NCBI RefSeq assembly: GCF_009208055.1
Contig: NZ_WFKI01000005.1
Span: 47,882-111,881, forward strand
DNA length: 64,000 nucleotides
Source: Poseidonibacter ostreae
GTDB lineage: Bacteria; Campylobacterota; Campylobacteria; Campylobacterales; Arcobacteraceae
Reading direction: 5' to 3'
The notes under the pieces were generated by a model. It saw nothing but the letters and a program-made list of their open reading frames with translations, was not told the DNA's origin and did no database searches. Shown here one piece after another: positions 43,875 to 52,991 of the stretch. The translations under genes were made by a program, and so were the position numbers. How positions within the stretch are numbered: the stretch's first letter is position 1; each line of letters starts with the position of its first letter.

Positions 43875-45950
43875 CCAAATTGACATTTGAGAGATTGAGT
43901 GTTGGTATTTTCTATTTGTTTCTTTAATTACAAATGGTACATCTATAGTTTCTTGTAATTCAAACCCTTTTAATTCAGTTTTTAAAGTATCTAAAGTTGA
44001 AACTTCTTTATTATCTTTAATATAACCACCAAGCCAGTTTTGTTTTGGTGTATACTCTTCAAGCCAAGTATAAGGGCTTAATAAAACTAATAATCCATTG
44101 TCATTAACTCTACTTGGAATATCATCAATAAACTTTTGTGGATAGTATAATCTATCAATTAAGTTTGAACAGAAAATTAAATCATATCCTGTATAATTAT
44201 CTTTTAAATTACAAGCATCTCCTTGCATAAATGAAACTTTTTCTTTTAAATCATCTAAATCAAAATCTTTTAATGAAACTGTTCTTTCAGTAAAAATATC
44301 TCCCTCTTTTTTAATACTAAAAGTTAAAGAATCATATTTTTTTAGTTTAACTCCAACATTTATAAAGTTTGCAGAAAAATCAATACCTGTAACCTCATCA
44401 AAAGTTCTAGCTAATTCAAAAGTACTTCGTCCTACTGAACATCCTAAGTCTAAGGCTTTTTTTGTTTCAATATCTTCTAAATATGGCTTAAGTAATTCAG
44501 TTGAATTAACACAAAAGTTTTTAACACCAAAGTTTTCCTCACCATAATGAAACTCACAATATTGAGCTATTGACTCATCTGTTTCATAAACATTATCATT
44601 TAATTTTGTTCTATATTCGTTATCTGATTTCACGTATCTAAATCCTGCATGTTGGAAGAAATGCTTTCTAAAAGCATATCTAGCTTCTCTTAAGATCTCA
44701 TTTCCTAAAGAAATAAAAGATCCACCTTTCATTAAAGCGTGCCTATCATCAAATGTTGGTGTTGTAAAATCATCATAAATAGGATGTGTTTGAAAATTAT
44801 CAAATGGATACGTTGGAGTGATACTCCACTGCCAGACATTTCCTACTACATCATAAAACTCATCAAACTTATACTTATCAACAGGAGATTGATTAAACTG
44901 CTTTAAACCTATATTTGCTTCTTTCTCATTTGCATTAACATAATCATATAATCTATAATATTCATCTTCACTTGGAAGTCTTACTTCATATCCTAATTTT
45001 GAACTTTTAAATTTACAAAAAGCTTCTGCTTCGTATACATTTATATCTACTGGGTAATTTAAAGGTAGTGGAACAACTCTATTAATTTCTCTTAAAAAAT
45101 AGTTACCATCAACTTTACTCCAAAACACTGGATGTTTTGCTTGTGAGAAATCTAACCACTCTTTTCCCTCATTTGTAAATAATTCAGGCTTATTATATCC
45201 ACCCTCTTTTACAAACTCCAAAAACTCTCCATTTGATACTAAGTATTTTGAGGCTTTAAAATCTTTTATATATGCTTTGTGAAAAGAAAATTCATTATCC
45301 CAACCATAATAAATAGGATTTTCTCTATTTTTTTCTAGTACAACCTCACCTGCTTTTACATCAAGTAATTCATTTTGAGGGAAAGTATCACTTTGCTCAT
45401 TTCCATATTCAAATATCTCTTCATCAATTAGTCTTTTAAAATCAAGTTCTCGAAGTAACACTGAAGATGTTTCAATATGAATATTTTCATGTTCAATTCC
45501 CATTAGAATAATCCACATAGAACTTTCCCAATTAATTGGCATTGTAAACTCTAGTGTATCAATTAGGTTTAATACAATCTGCTTTACCTCTAATCTATAC
45601 TCTTTTGTCTCTTCCACACTTGGCCAAGCATAATGTTTTGATTCTAAATCATCCCATGACATTTCATCAACACCAATTGCAAATTTTGATTCAAAATCTT
45701 TATTTACTCTTGTAGTTAAAATATTTGCTAGTGTTAATTTATTTACAAAAAATGTAGCTGTGTGACCAAAATAAAAAATCAAGGGATGTCTTAATCTATT
45801 TGGTTGTTTATATATACACTCTTCATCTTTTAATAATTCAAATAGTTTTTCATCTAATTCATAAGTTTGAAGAAAATATTTTTTTATCTCTTCTCTTTTT
45901 TCTTCAACTGTACCCTCATTTAAATTTATAGTATTTTTAATATAATTCAA
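43860..45950 (-). CDS. ovoA: 5-histidylcysteine sulfoxide synthase / mercaptohistidine methyltransferase
   Basis: A 696-aa enzyme of ovothiol biosynthesis. The N-terminal DinB-like region supplies three likely iron ligands, His63 (FGHTATF), His154 and His158 (HENIHIE). A formylglycine-synthase-type domain (about 215-440) contains ASKYLVSNGEF, VVGNVWQWS and KGGSF. The C-terminal methyltransferase (490-696) has the SAM loop DLGCSVG at 501-507. OvoA joins cysteine to histidine with oxygen and then N-methylates the thiol-histidine. The lyase OvoB is not in the window. It is last in an operon with rraA and a gamma-glutamylcyclotransferase-like gene. Confidence 0.93.
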   Translation of the reverse strand: MNYIKNTINLNEGTVEEKREEIKKYFLQTYELDEKLFELLKDEECIYKQPNRLRHPLIFYFGHTATFFVNKLTLANILTTRVNKDFESKFAIGVDEMSWDDLESKHYAWPSVEETKEYRLEVKQIVLNLIDTLEFTMPINWESSMWIILMGIEHENIHIETSSVLLRELDFKRLIDEEIFEYGNEQSDTFPQNELLDVKAGEVVLEKNRENPIYYGWDNEFSFHKAYIKDFKASKYLVSNGEFLEFVKEGGYNKPELFTNEGKEWLDFSQAKHPVFWSKVDGNYFLREINRVVPLPLNYPVDINVYEAEAFCKFKSSKLGYEVRLPSEDEYYRLYDYVNANEKEANIGLKQFNQSPVDKYKFDEFYDVVGNVWQWSITPTYPFDNFQTHPIYDDFTTPTFDDRHALMKGGSFISLGNEILREARYAFRKHFFQHAGFRYVKSDNEYRTKLNDNVYETDESIAQYCEFHYGEENFGVKNFCVNSTELLKPYLEDIETKKALDLGCSVGRSTFELARTFDEVTGIDFSANFINVGVKLKKYDSLTFSIKKEGDIFTERTVSLKDFDLDDLKEKVSFMQGDACNLKDNYTGYDLIFCSNLIDRLYYPQKFIDDIPSRVNDNGLLVLLSPYTWLEEYTPKQNWLGGYIKDNKEVSTLDTLKTELKGFELQETIDVPFVIKETNRKYQHSISQMSIWKKKA

Positions 45951-45983
45951 AATTTTCCTTAATAATCTTATTCTTAATTATGT

Positions 45984-48212
45984 TTACAATTTATCTAAAA
46001 ACTCTAAGTTAGAAATCTTATCAGATATTATAAACTTTTTGTATAGTTCTAATAGTTGTTTAATCTCATTTTCATCCAACAGATTAATATGCTTTTCTAA
46101 TCTTTGCTTTAATTCACTTGTTTCTTTTTCTAAAATTGATTTTGCTATATAATTTTCTATTAAAAGCATTCCTAATCTTTTTATAGAAGATGTTTTATCT
46201 AAAATAGAAATTGCATCATCTGTTATATTTATAATTTCTTTACATAGTTTTTCATTACTATCTTTACTATTATTACTATTTAAAATTTTACATAATAGAT
46301 TTAGTGCTTGATTATGTAAAACTACTGGCATTTCATCTCTATCTCCAACAGTTTGTTTTAAATAGACACCTAAATTACCTAACTTAATAGATTTATTTAT
46401 AATATCAAGTTTTTGTGTATTAGATGTTAAGTATTTAAACCTGTAAGCAATTGCAATATTTACAAAAGTAGCACCATATTCAAAAGCTCCTAAAGCTGGA
46501 ATTGATAAACACTTTTTATAGTTCTTAATTGAGGCAGAGTAATCTTCATTCCACTCTGCATAGTTTGCTTTTATATTATAATAGTGCCATAACCAAAGAG
46601 GTTCATTATCTTCATTATGAGAGAAAATCAACTCTTTTAAACTACTCAAAGCCTCTAATCCCTCTTGTTTTAAAGTATCTTTTCTTTGACTTACAATAAT
46701 CCATGCTTTTCGCTGAAAGTATCTAACTTCAATTTCACTTGGCTTTTTATTTTTTCCTAGATTTAAATTTGAAGGTAAACTTTCATAAGCTTTTTCAAAC
46801 TGTCCCATTCTTTCATGTAAAGAGCATATTGAAACTGAGTACTTATTTGGATTAATTTCATATAAATATTTTGCAAGTAATACTGCTTGTTCAAAATAGC
46901 CATTTCTTTCAAATAAAAATATTAATTTATTTAAAGATTTAATTGAAAGTTTTCTATAAAAAGAATTAGTAGTAGTTTCAAAAGTTTCTATTGAACTTGA
47001 GTCAAACATCTCTCCTGCTATATCAAACCAAAAGTCATCAATTAGTTCATATTGTTGTTGTTTTTCAACTGTTAAAATAAACTTTTCTAAAATTAAAATT
47101 GTTCTTTTTTCATCTAATACTATATCTTTCACATAATAATATAAAATAAGTAAAGAGATAGGATTATTAAAGTATGAAACACATTCTTCAATATGATTTC
47201 TTAAGTAATATGCTAATCTTTTTTCTTCCTCTTGCAAATCTTTAAATTTAGAATTTGAAGTAAAATAAATTTGCTGTGATTTTTCTTGAGCAATGAATTT
47301 AAAGTCATCAAAACTTCTATTTATAAAATTCTGAAAACCTGAAATAAGTTGATGTTTTGAATTTTTTTCTTCTTCAAAAAAGTTTTTACCACAGTATTCA
47401 AAAAGTTCAAAAGATATAAATGTCTTTTTGTCTTTTGATTTTAAAAGTTTTGAAGAGCTAAGTTGCATTAAAGAGTAGAGTTTCTGCTCTTTATTTGATA
47501 GTAAAAACTCTATATCACAAGTAGAGGATATCTCTTTAGCTTTAAAAACTTCAATATTTAAAGCTCCTAAAGTATTAAGTTTTTTTTCAAAGCTTTGTAT
47601 TTGGTCATTTCTAATATATAAATTAATAGTATTAAACCTTAAGATTAATACCTTAAGAAGAAGATTAAAAACCCAATGTTCATTATTTACTACATCAAAA
47701 TTATATAAGTTTATTGGTGTTTTCTTATCAAATAAAGAAAAGGCTAATTTTAATCTTTTAAGTTTTTTTACATCTTTATTAAACCACGAAGACAAAATAT
47801 TTTTAAACTCATCACCCTCACCATCTAATAATGAAGGCATCATTACTAAACCAATAAAAAATACTATTACAAATATTAAAGAAACTGTATCTGAAAACTC
47901 CCATGGAAAAGGTAGTTCAAAAATGATTTTTTTAAATAAATCTTCATATATTGAAGCAGAAATAAATCCAAACATAAGTACAATAACTGAAACAACTGAT
48001 ATAAATGTTGCAGAAAATTTCTTTTTAATCGAATAAAAAAAAGAGCTTCCAGTTATCTTACTTAAATCACTTTCAAATGTTTCAAAGCTATCTTCTTCAC
48101 AAAAAGTTATATATAATTCATTATCTCTTTTCAAAATTATAGATTCACTTTTCTTTTTTCTTTGTGTTTGGCAAAGACTCGAAGTATAAATATTACAGCT
48201 ATTTTGTTTCAC
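45984..48212 (-). CDS. Membrane protein with TPR-like region, unknown function
   Basis: A 742-aa protein. The cytoplasmic N terminus (1-70) precedes two membrane helices at about 72-94 and 105-130. A long helical region follows, including TPR-like repeats near 425-600 (for example FERNGYFEQAVLLAKYLYEINP and YNIKANYAEWNEDYSASIKNYKK). There is no catalytic motif I know. The start overlaps the gamma-glutamylcyclotransferase-like gene by 14 bases, and ovoA follows 33 bases later. A scaffold or sensor role in the ovothiol operon is a guess from context. Confidence 0.78.
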   Translation of the reverse strand: MKQNSCNIYTSSLCQTQRKKKSESIILKRDNELYITFCEEDSFETFESDLSKITGSSFFYSIKKKFSATFISVVSVIVLMFGFISASIYEDLFKKIIFELPFPWEFSDTVSLIFVIVFFIGLVMMPSLLDGEGDEFKNILSSWFNKDVKKLKRLKLAFSLFDKKTPINLYNFDVVNNEHWVFNLLLKVLILRFNTINLYIRNDQIQSFEKKLNTLGALNIEVFKAKEISSTCDIEFLLSNKEQKLYSLMQLSSSKLLKSKDKKTFISFELFEYCGKNFFEEEKNSKHQLISGFQNFINRSFDDFKFIAQEKSQQIYFTSNSKFKDLQEEEKRLAYYLRNHIEECVSYFNNPISLLILYYYVKDIVLDEKRTILILEKFILTVEKQQQYELIDDFWFDIAGEMFDSSSIETFETTTNSFYRKLSIKSLNKLIFLFERNGYFEQAVLLAKYLYEINPNKYSVSICSLHERMGQFEKAYESLPSNLNLGKNKKPSEIEVRYFQRKAWIIVSQRKDTLKQEGLEALSSLKELIFSHNEDNEPLWLWHYYNIKANYAEWNEDYSASIKNYKKCLSIPALGAFEYGATFVNIAIAYRFKYLTSNTQKLDIINKSIKLGNLGVYLKQTVGDRDEMPVVLHNQALNLLCKILNSNNSKDSNEKLCKEIINITDDAISILDKTSSIKRLGMLLIENYIAKSILEKETSELKQRLEKHINLLDENEIKQLLELYKKFIISDKISNLEFLDKL

Positions 48213-48768
48213 TATTATCTAATCCTTCTTTAGCAAACTTATTTTGAATTGGGTCATTAAAGGCATAAGTCCCCTCTTTTAAAGCAAAGGGATATTCTTG
48301 TAAACACTCTTTATATTTATTTACAAAATCAATAGAATATGAAGGAAAAGAAGAAGTTAAAATTTCTATATACTTTGTAGGAATAAAACAGTTTTTATCA
48401 CCTTTTTTTGCTAATTTTTCTTCATTTGTAGTCATAAATGCTACAATATCACTGTCCAAAGGAATATCAGCTTTTGAAGCTTTTATAGTAATTTGAGAAT
48501 AGTTTTTTTCTCTTAATTTTAAAAGTTCAAACTCTTCATCTGTAATTTTTAAAACCACTCCACAAGTTGATGTATTTGGATTTTCTTTTAAATTTAAAAA
48601 AATACCATTTACTTTTTCTTCTTCAAACTTGATATTCTCAATTGAATTCCAAACTTTTTGAAAACCTTTAATACTAACAGGAATTAAGTCTTCTTGTTTT
48701 AATACTCTTTTAAAAGATTTTTGAGCACTTGTTATATTAATTAAAGAACCATAACCAAAAAGATACAT
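48199..48768 (-). CDS. Gamma-glutamylcyclotransferase-like protein
   Basis: A 189-aa protein of the GGCT/AIG2 fold. The FGYGSLIN substrate loop (near 4-11) and a Glu in the LREKNYSQI segment fit the family, which cleaves gamma-glutamyl amino acids to 5-oxoproline. Its position in the ovoA operon suggests it acts on a glutathione-type or ovothiol-related gamma-glutamyl compound, an inference. It follows rraA by 2 bases and overlaps the membrane/TPR gene by 14. Confidence 0.8.
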   Translation of the reverse strand: MYLFGYGSLINITSAQKSFKRVLKQEDLIPVSIKGFQKVWNSIENIKFEEEKVNGIFLNLKENPNTSTCGVVLKITDEEFELLKLREKNYSQITIKASKADIPLDSDIVAFMTTNEEKLAKKGDKNCFIPTKYIEILTSSFPSYSIDFVNKYKECLQEYPFALKEGTYAFNDPIQNKFAKEGLDNSETK

Positions 48769-48770
48769 TT

Positions 48771-49250
48771 TTAAACTAACTTCTCTTTTGAAATAACAAT
48801 TCCATCAGGATCAACATATACATAATCACCCTCTTTAATATCAACACCATCAATATTTAAAGGAACATTGATTTGTCCTTCTTGAACTGGAATATACTTT
48901 TTTGGACAAGTACCAAGAGCAAGTAATCCTAATTCAAACTCTTTTGTTGTAACAGTATCTCTTACATATCCATTTACAATAATTCCTTCATAGTTATTAT
49001 CACTTGCAAACTTCATTAAGTTATCACCTACAACTGCATAGTATTTTTTATCTACATCAACAATTACAACTTTTCCTTTACCATCTTCATCTTTTAAAAG
49101 TACTGCTAAATCTTTATTATTTTTGTCTAGTTTAACTGTAATTGCTGTACCTCTAAATTTTACACTTCCACCATATGATTTAAAATCAGGCCCTAAAACT
49201 TCAGTTTTATCACTAAACTCATCACATAAATCTGCTGTGAAAAATCCCAT
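48771..49250 (-). CDS. rraA: RraA family protein
   Basis: A 159-aa protein with the family's TADLCDEF start, the AVVGDNLMKFASDNNYEGIIVNGYVRD core (about 79-105) and the ELGLLALGTCPKK segment. RraA proteins regulate RNase E in Escherichia coli, but many are metal-dependent 4-hydroxy-4-methyl-2-oxoglutarate aldolases, and either activity is possible here. Only the Gly-rich VVGDN and Arg-Asp pair can be seen. It is first in the ovoA operon, whose promoter must lie in the region shared with the divergent lipoprotein gene. Confidence 0.88.
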   Translation of the reverse strand: MGFFTADLCDEFSDKTEVLGPDFKSYGGSVKFRGTAITVKLDKNNKDLAVLLKDEDGKGKVVIVDVDKKYYAVVGDNLMKFASDNNYEGIIVNGYVRDTVTTKEFELGLLALGTCPKKYIPVQEGQINVPLNIDGVDIKEGDYVYVDPDGIVISKEKLV

Positions 49251-49385
49251 ATTAATCCTTATTTATTAATTTTATTTTTAATTTTGAATAAAGTAGATTA
49301 TCTCATTTTACTATTAATCTATTCTTATTTCTTCACTTTAATTGCACAAAAAAGTTATAATATTTCTTAAGAAAAAGGAATCTCT

Positions 49386-50366
49386 ATGAAAAATATTTAT
49401 AAATCAATTTTATTTTTATTATTTTTAATTTTATTAACAGGTTGTGGCTCAAAAAGATTAAGTATAAAATCACTTCACCCCTCAAAAATTCCAAATGAAA
49501 AAATTTATTCAGTATATGTTGAAGATTTTGTTAATGATGATATTTATCAAAGTTTAAAAATTCAAAATAAATTAGCTAATAAAACAATTGAAGGAAAAAA
49601 AGTTTTTAAAGTTTTAAATACTTTTCAAAATGTAGATGCAGTAGTTCAAGGCTCTACTTCTTCAACTTTAAACTATTCTATATATTATCAAGAAGAGATT
49701 GATTATAGAAGATGTAGATACTATAGACATGAAGATAAAAAGAAAACAAGAAAGTGTGCTGAGTATTATGTTAGAGTAATTCCTTGTGAAAATAGAGAGT
49801 ATAATGTACAAACAAATCTTAAACTTTTAAAACAAAGTACAAATGAAATACTCTTTGCCAAAACATACAATAAATCAAGAAATATTCATCAATGCTTTAG
49901 ATATCACTATTATCCATATCATACAATTCCTAGAGATAAAAGAGAAGTAAATATAAAACTTGCTTCATTAATCGCAAACGAATTTTTAGATGATATTTCA
50001 CCTCATTATAAGTACTGGGATATTGAAATAATTGAAGAGTTAAATGAGGATAATTTAATTTTTACAGATGAGCAAAGCAATAGATTTGAAAAGATTGTAG
50101 AGTTACTTGAAAAAAGAAATCTAGATTTGTCTTTAGATGCATTAAATAAATTAAATCAAGAATTTGATAATAAAAGTTATGAAGTAATTTATAATATGGC
50201 TTTAATCTATGAAGCAAAAGCAAATTTATATGAAGCAAATAAATTATATAAAAAAGCTAAATATTTAGTAAATGACTTAGATGATTTAGCCTTAATAAAT
50301 AGTGGTATAAAAAGAACACAGAGAAATTTAGAAGAAAAAATCAAAGCAAAATCACAATTGCCTTGA
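49386..50366 (+). CDS. Lipoprotein with C-terminal TPR-like helices, unknown function
   Basis: A 326-aa protein with a lipobox LLTGC (Cys20). The middle contains a Cys/Arg/Tyr-rich stretch (RRCRYYRHEDKKKTRKC) with several paired cysteines, followed by a C-terminal helical region about 225-320 that looks like one TPR pair. Not recognised as a family. It is transcribed alone, 80 bases before the DsbA-like gene; the cysteines could need that oxidoreductase to fold. Confidence 0.72.
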   Translation: MKNIYKSILFLLFLILLTGCGSKRLSIKSLHPSKIPNEKIYSVYVEDFVNDDIYQSLKIQNKLANKTIEGKKVFKVLNTFQNVDAVVQGSTSSTLNYSIYYQEEIDYRRCRYYRHEDKKKTRKCAEYYVRVIPCENREYNVQTNLKLLKQSTNEILFAKTYNKSRNIHQCFRYHYYPYHTIPRDKREVNIKLASLIANEFLDDISPHYKYWDIEIIEELNEDNLIFTDEQSNRFEKIVELLEKRNLDLSLDALNKLNQEFDNKSYEVIYNMALIYEAKANLYEANKLYKKAKYLVNDLDDLALINSGIKRTQRNLEEKIKAKSQLP

Positions 50367-50446
50367 TTTAAATACACATAAATTACACACAAATTATGAT
50401 AATATAATTTTTTTAAATTAAGAACTTATAAAATAAAAGGTTAAAA

Positions 50447-51088
50447 ATGCAAAATAAAAAAGTTGTAATTATCTCACTATTAGTGTTAGTAGTATTGTTT
50501 TTTGGAGCTGGATATGCTTACAAAACTAACAAGTCTGAGCAATTAGCATCAAATGTAAAAGCAAACTATTCAGCATTAGTTAGAGAGCATTCAGTAGTTA
50601 TTGGAAATAAAGATGCAAAAGTTGAACTTGTTGAGTTTTTTGATCCCGCTTGTGAAACTTGTGCACAAATGCATCCATATGTAAAAGAGATTATGAAAAA
50701 CAATGCTGGCAATATCAAATTGGTTTTACGATATGCACCCTTTCATAAAGGTTCAAGTAATGTAGTAATAATGCTTGAAGCTGCAAAAGAGCAAAATAAA
50801 TTTATCGAAGTTTTAGAATTATTATTTAATACACAAAAAATTTGGACAGTTAATCATCAAGTAGATTTAAACAAATTATGGGGTGTACTAGTAGTATCAA
50901 AACTTCTTGATATGGATAAATTAATAACAGATATGAAAAACCCAGATTTAATAAAAATCGTAGAGCAAGATTTAGCAGATGCAAAAACACTAAAAGCTAC
51001 AAAAACTCCTGCTTATTATGTAAATGGTAAACCTTTACAAGTATTTGGATTACAAAACTTAAAAGATTTAATAAACTCAGAACTATAA
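50447..51088 (+). CDS. Membrane-anchored DsbA-family thioredoxin protein
   Basis: A 213-aa protein. An N-terminal signal or anchor (about 5-24) precedes a thioredoxin fold with the active site PACETCAQ (Cys-Glu-Thr-Cys, about 65-72) and the TKTPAYYVNGKP cis-proline loop near the C terminus. It belongs to the DsbA/DsbG-like periplasmic disulfide family. A strong terminator follows directly. The nearest possible substrates are the Cys-rich lipoprotein upstream and c-type cytochromes. Confidence 0.87.
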   Translation: MQNKKVVIISLLVLVVLFFGAGYAYKTNKSEQLASNVKANYSALVREHSVVIGNKDAKVELVEFFDPACETCAQMHPYVKEIMKNNAGNIKLVLRYAPFHKGSSNVVIMLEAAKEQNKFIEVLELLFNTQKIWTVNHQVDLNKLWGVLVVSKLLDMDKLITDMKNPDLIKIVEQDLADAKTLKATKTPAYYVNGKPLQVFGLQNLKDLINSEL

Positions 51089-51089
51089 A

Positions 51090-51115
51090 CTATTGAAGAA
51101 TTTTTTCTTCAATAG
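51090..51115 (+). terminator. Terminator after the DsbA-like gene
   Basis: Perfect 11-base arms (51090-51100, 51105-51115) with a 4-T loop and T-rich sequence after, starting 2 bases after the stop codon. It separates the DsbA-like gene from the glutamate mutase operon. Confidence 0.82.
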
Positions 51116-51213
51116 CTTTCTTACAAATTCTCCTAATTAAATACTAACCATTTTTTAGATAATATATCTACTTTTAATAAACAATAAACTAAAAATAATT
51201 AGGTAGTAAATAT

Positions 51214-51624
51214 ATGAAAGTAGTTACAGGAGTTGTAGGTAACGATATACATGTTGTTGCAAACAGGCTAATAGATATATCATTACAAGCACGAGGATTT
51301 GAAGTATTTAACTTAGGTGTTAATACTTATTTAGAAGAATTTCTTGATGCAGTTATAGAAACAAATGCAGATGTTTTACTTATTTCTTCACTAAACGGCG
51401 AAGCTGAGGGTTGGTGTAGAGAAGTGAAAATTTTAAAATCAAAATATAAAAATCTTTTAGATGATGTTGTATTTATGATTGGTGGTAACTTAGTTGTAGG
51501 AACTCTAAGTAGTGAAGAAATCGTTCCTAGATTTAAAGACTATGGTTTTGATTTAGTATTTCACCAAGTTGACTTAAATACAGGGCTTGATGCATTAGAA
51601 GAGTACTTGAAGGAGAAGAAATAA
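51214..51624 (+). CDS. glmS: Glutamate mutase-like B12-binding subunit (GlmS)
   Basis: A 136-aa cobalamin-binding domain. It resembles the S subunit of methylaspartate (glutamate) mutase, with the GVVGNDIHVVANRLI start, SSLNGEAEGW, FMIGGNLVVG and the C-terminal LDALEEYL. The cobalt-binding motif reads D-x-H-x-x-A instead of the usual D-x-H-x-x-G; the histidine ligand (His16) is present. The E subunit gene overlaps by one base (TAATG). B12-dependent carbon-skeleton rearrangement of glutamate is the expected role. Confidence 0.88.
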   Translation: MKVVTGVVGNDIHVVANRLIDISLQARGFEVFNLGVNTYLEEFLDAVIETNADVLLISSLNGEAEGWCREVKILKSKYKNLLDDVVFMIGGNLVVGTLSSEEIVPRFKDYGFDLVFHQVDLNTGLDALEEYLKEKK

Positions 51625-52991
51625 TGAGTTTACTTCAAGAAGAACGAGATATTATTATTCAAAATAAATATGCAGATAACTTTGATTTTGCAGAAATAGA
51701 AGAGTTTGTAAAAAATGCTTCTAAAGATTTGTTTATCTCACATAGATTTAAAAATGCAAATAAAATGCTAGTTCAACCTCGTGGTGGTTTTCCAACATAT
51801 CAAAAACAATATGATTTATATGAGTTTTTTGTAAATGCTGATGTTGATATATTACCTTTAACTATTGATTCAAATACAAGACTTAATGACTATGCAACAT
51901 CTGCTAAGATGCTTAAACTTTCTGAAGAAAATGAAGTTGATATGTTAAATGGATATCCATTAGTAAATCATGGTTATAAAACAACTAGAAAAATGATTAC
52001 ACATTTTAATAAGCCAGTATCACTTCGTCATGGAACTCCAGATGCAAGACTTCTAATAGAAACAGCAATTGCTTCAGGAATATTTGAAATTGAAGGTGGT
52101 CCAATTACTTACCTTTTACCCTACTCTAAAAACTTCCCATTAGATAAAGCATTTTTATACTGGAAATATGTTGAGCGAGTTTGTGCAAATTATTCAAAAC
52201 TTAATGAACCAATTAATAGAGAATCATTTGGACCTTTAACTGCAACACTAGTACCTCCTTGTGTAACAATTGTAATTCAATTACTTGAAATGCTACTATC
52301 ACTTGAAGAAGGTGTTAAATCATTCTCTGTATCTTTCTCACAAACTGGTTCTATGAATCAAGATATTGTAACTGGTGCAGTTATACGAAAAATGGCTAAG
52401 TACTACGCAGAAGAAATTGGATGTGGTGATGCATCTGTTCATTTAGTTTATCATCAATGGATGGGAGCTTTCCCTACTGATAAAAACTTTGCAGAGTGTT
52501 TAATTAATACTTCAACTGTAATTGCTGCTATGGTTGGTGCTGATAAAATTATTACAAAAACAAGAGAAGAAGCATCAGGAATTCCTACAAAAGAAGCAAA
52601 TGCTAAAACAGTTGCAAATACGCAATATACACTTAGAATGTTAAATGGTCTTCCAAATGTAGTTGATAAAGAAGAAGAAGAAATTCTAACAGAAGAAGTT
52701 ATGAGTATTATGGAAGCTGTTTTCAATGACCCAGCTGATACATTATGGAGAAAAGTATTTAACTCTATTAAAAATGGAACTATTGATGTTCCTTTCTCTC
52801 CACATATAATCAATCATAATGAAGTTGTAACAGTAAGAGATAAAAACAAAAACATTAGAATTATCAAAAAAGGTAATTTACCAATAAGTGATAGATGTTT
52901 TGAGTATGAAAAAAAACAATGTGATTTAAATAAAGATGCCTCATCAATAGTAAATGACATCATCCATGATATAGGAATTATGCAATGGTAG
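51624..52991 (+). CDS. glmE: Glutamate mutase-like catalytic subunit (GlmE)
   Basis: A 455-aa TIM-barrel catalytic subunit. Segments recalled from the Clostridium cochlearium enzyme are present: QPRGG (Arg53), LNGYPLVNHG (108-117), RHGTPDAR (135-142), EGGPITYLLPYSK (157-169), PFGPLTATLVPP-like GPLTATLVPPC, and HQWMGAFPTD. The arginines and tyrosines that hold the glutamate substrate appear kept. It is slightly shorter than the clostridial protein at the C terminus. It overlaps glmS and the glmL-like gene, so the subunits are coupled. No methylaspartate ammonia-lyase is nearby, so the product is not simply sent to mesaconate. Confidence 0.92.
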   Translation: MSLLQEERDIIIQNKYADNFDFAEIEEFVKNASKDLFISHRFKNANKMLVQPRGGFPTYQKQYDLYEFFVNADVDILPLTIDSNTRLNDYATSAKMLKLSEENEVDMLNGYPLVNHGYKTTRKMITHFNKPVSLRHGTPDARLLIETAIASGIFEIEGGPITYLLPYSKNFPLDKAFLYWKYVERVCANYSKLNEPINRESFGPLTATLVPPCVTIVIQLLEMLLSLEEGVKSFSVSFSQTGSMNQDIVTGAVIRKMAKYYAEEIGCGDASVHLVYHQWMGAFPTDKNFAECLINTSTVIAAMVGADKIITKTREEASGIPTKEANAKTVANTQYTLRMLNGLPNVVDKEEEEILTEEVMSIMEAVFNDPADTLWRKVFNSIKNGTIDVPFSPHIINHNEVVTVRDKNKNIRIIKKGNLPISDRCFEYEKKQCDLNKDASSIVNDIIHDIGIMQW

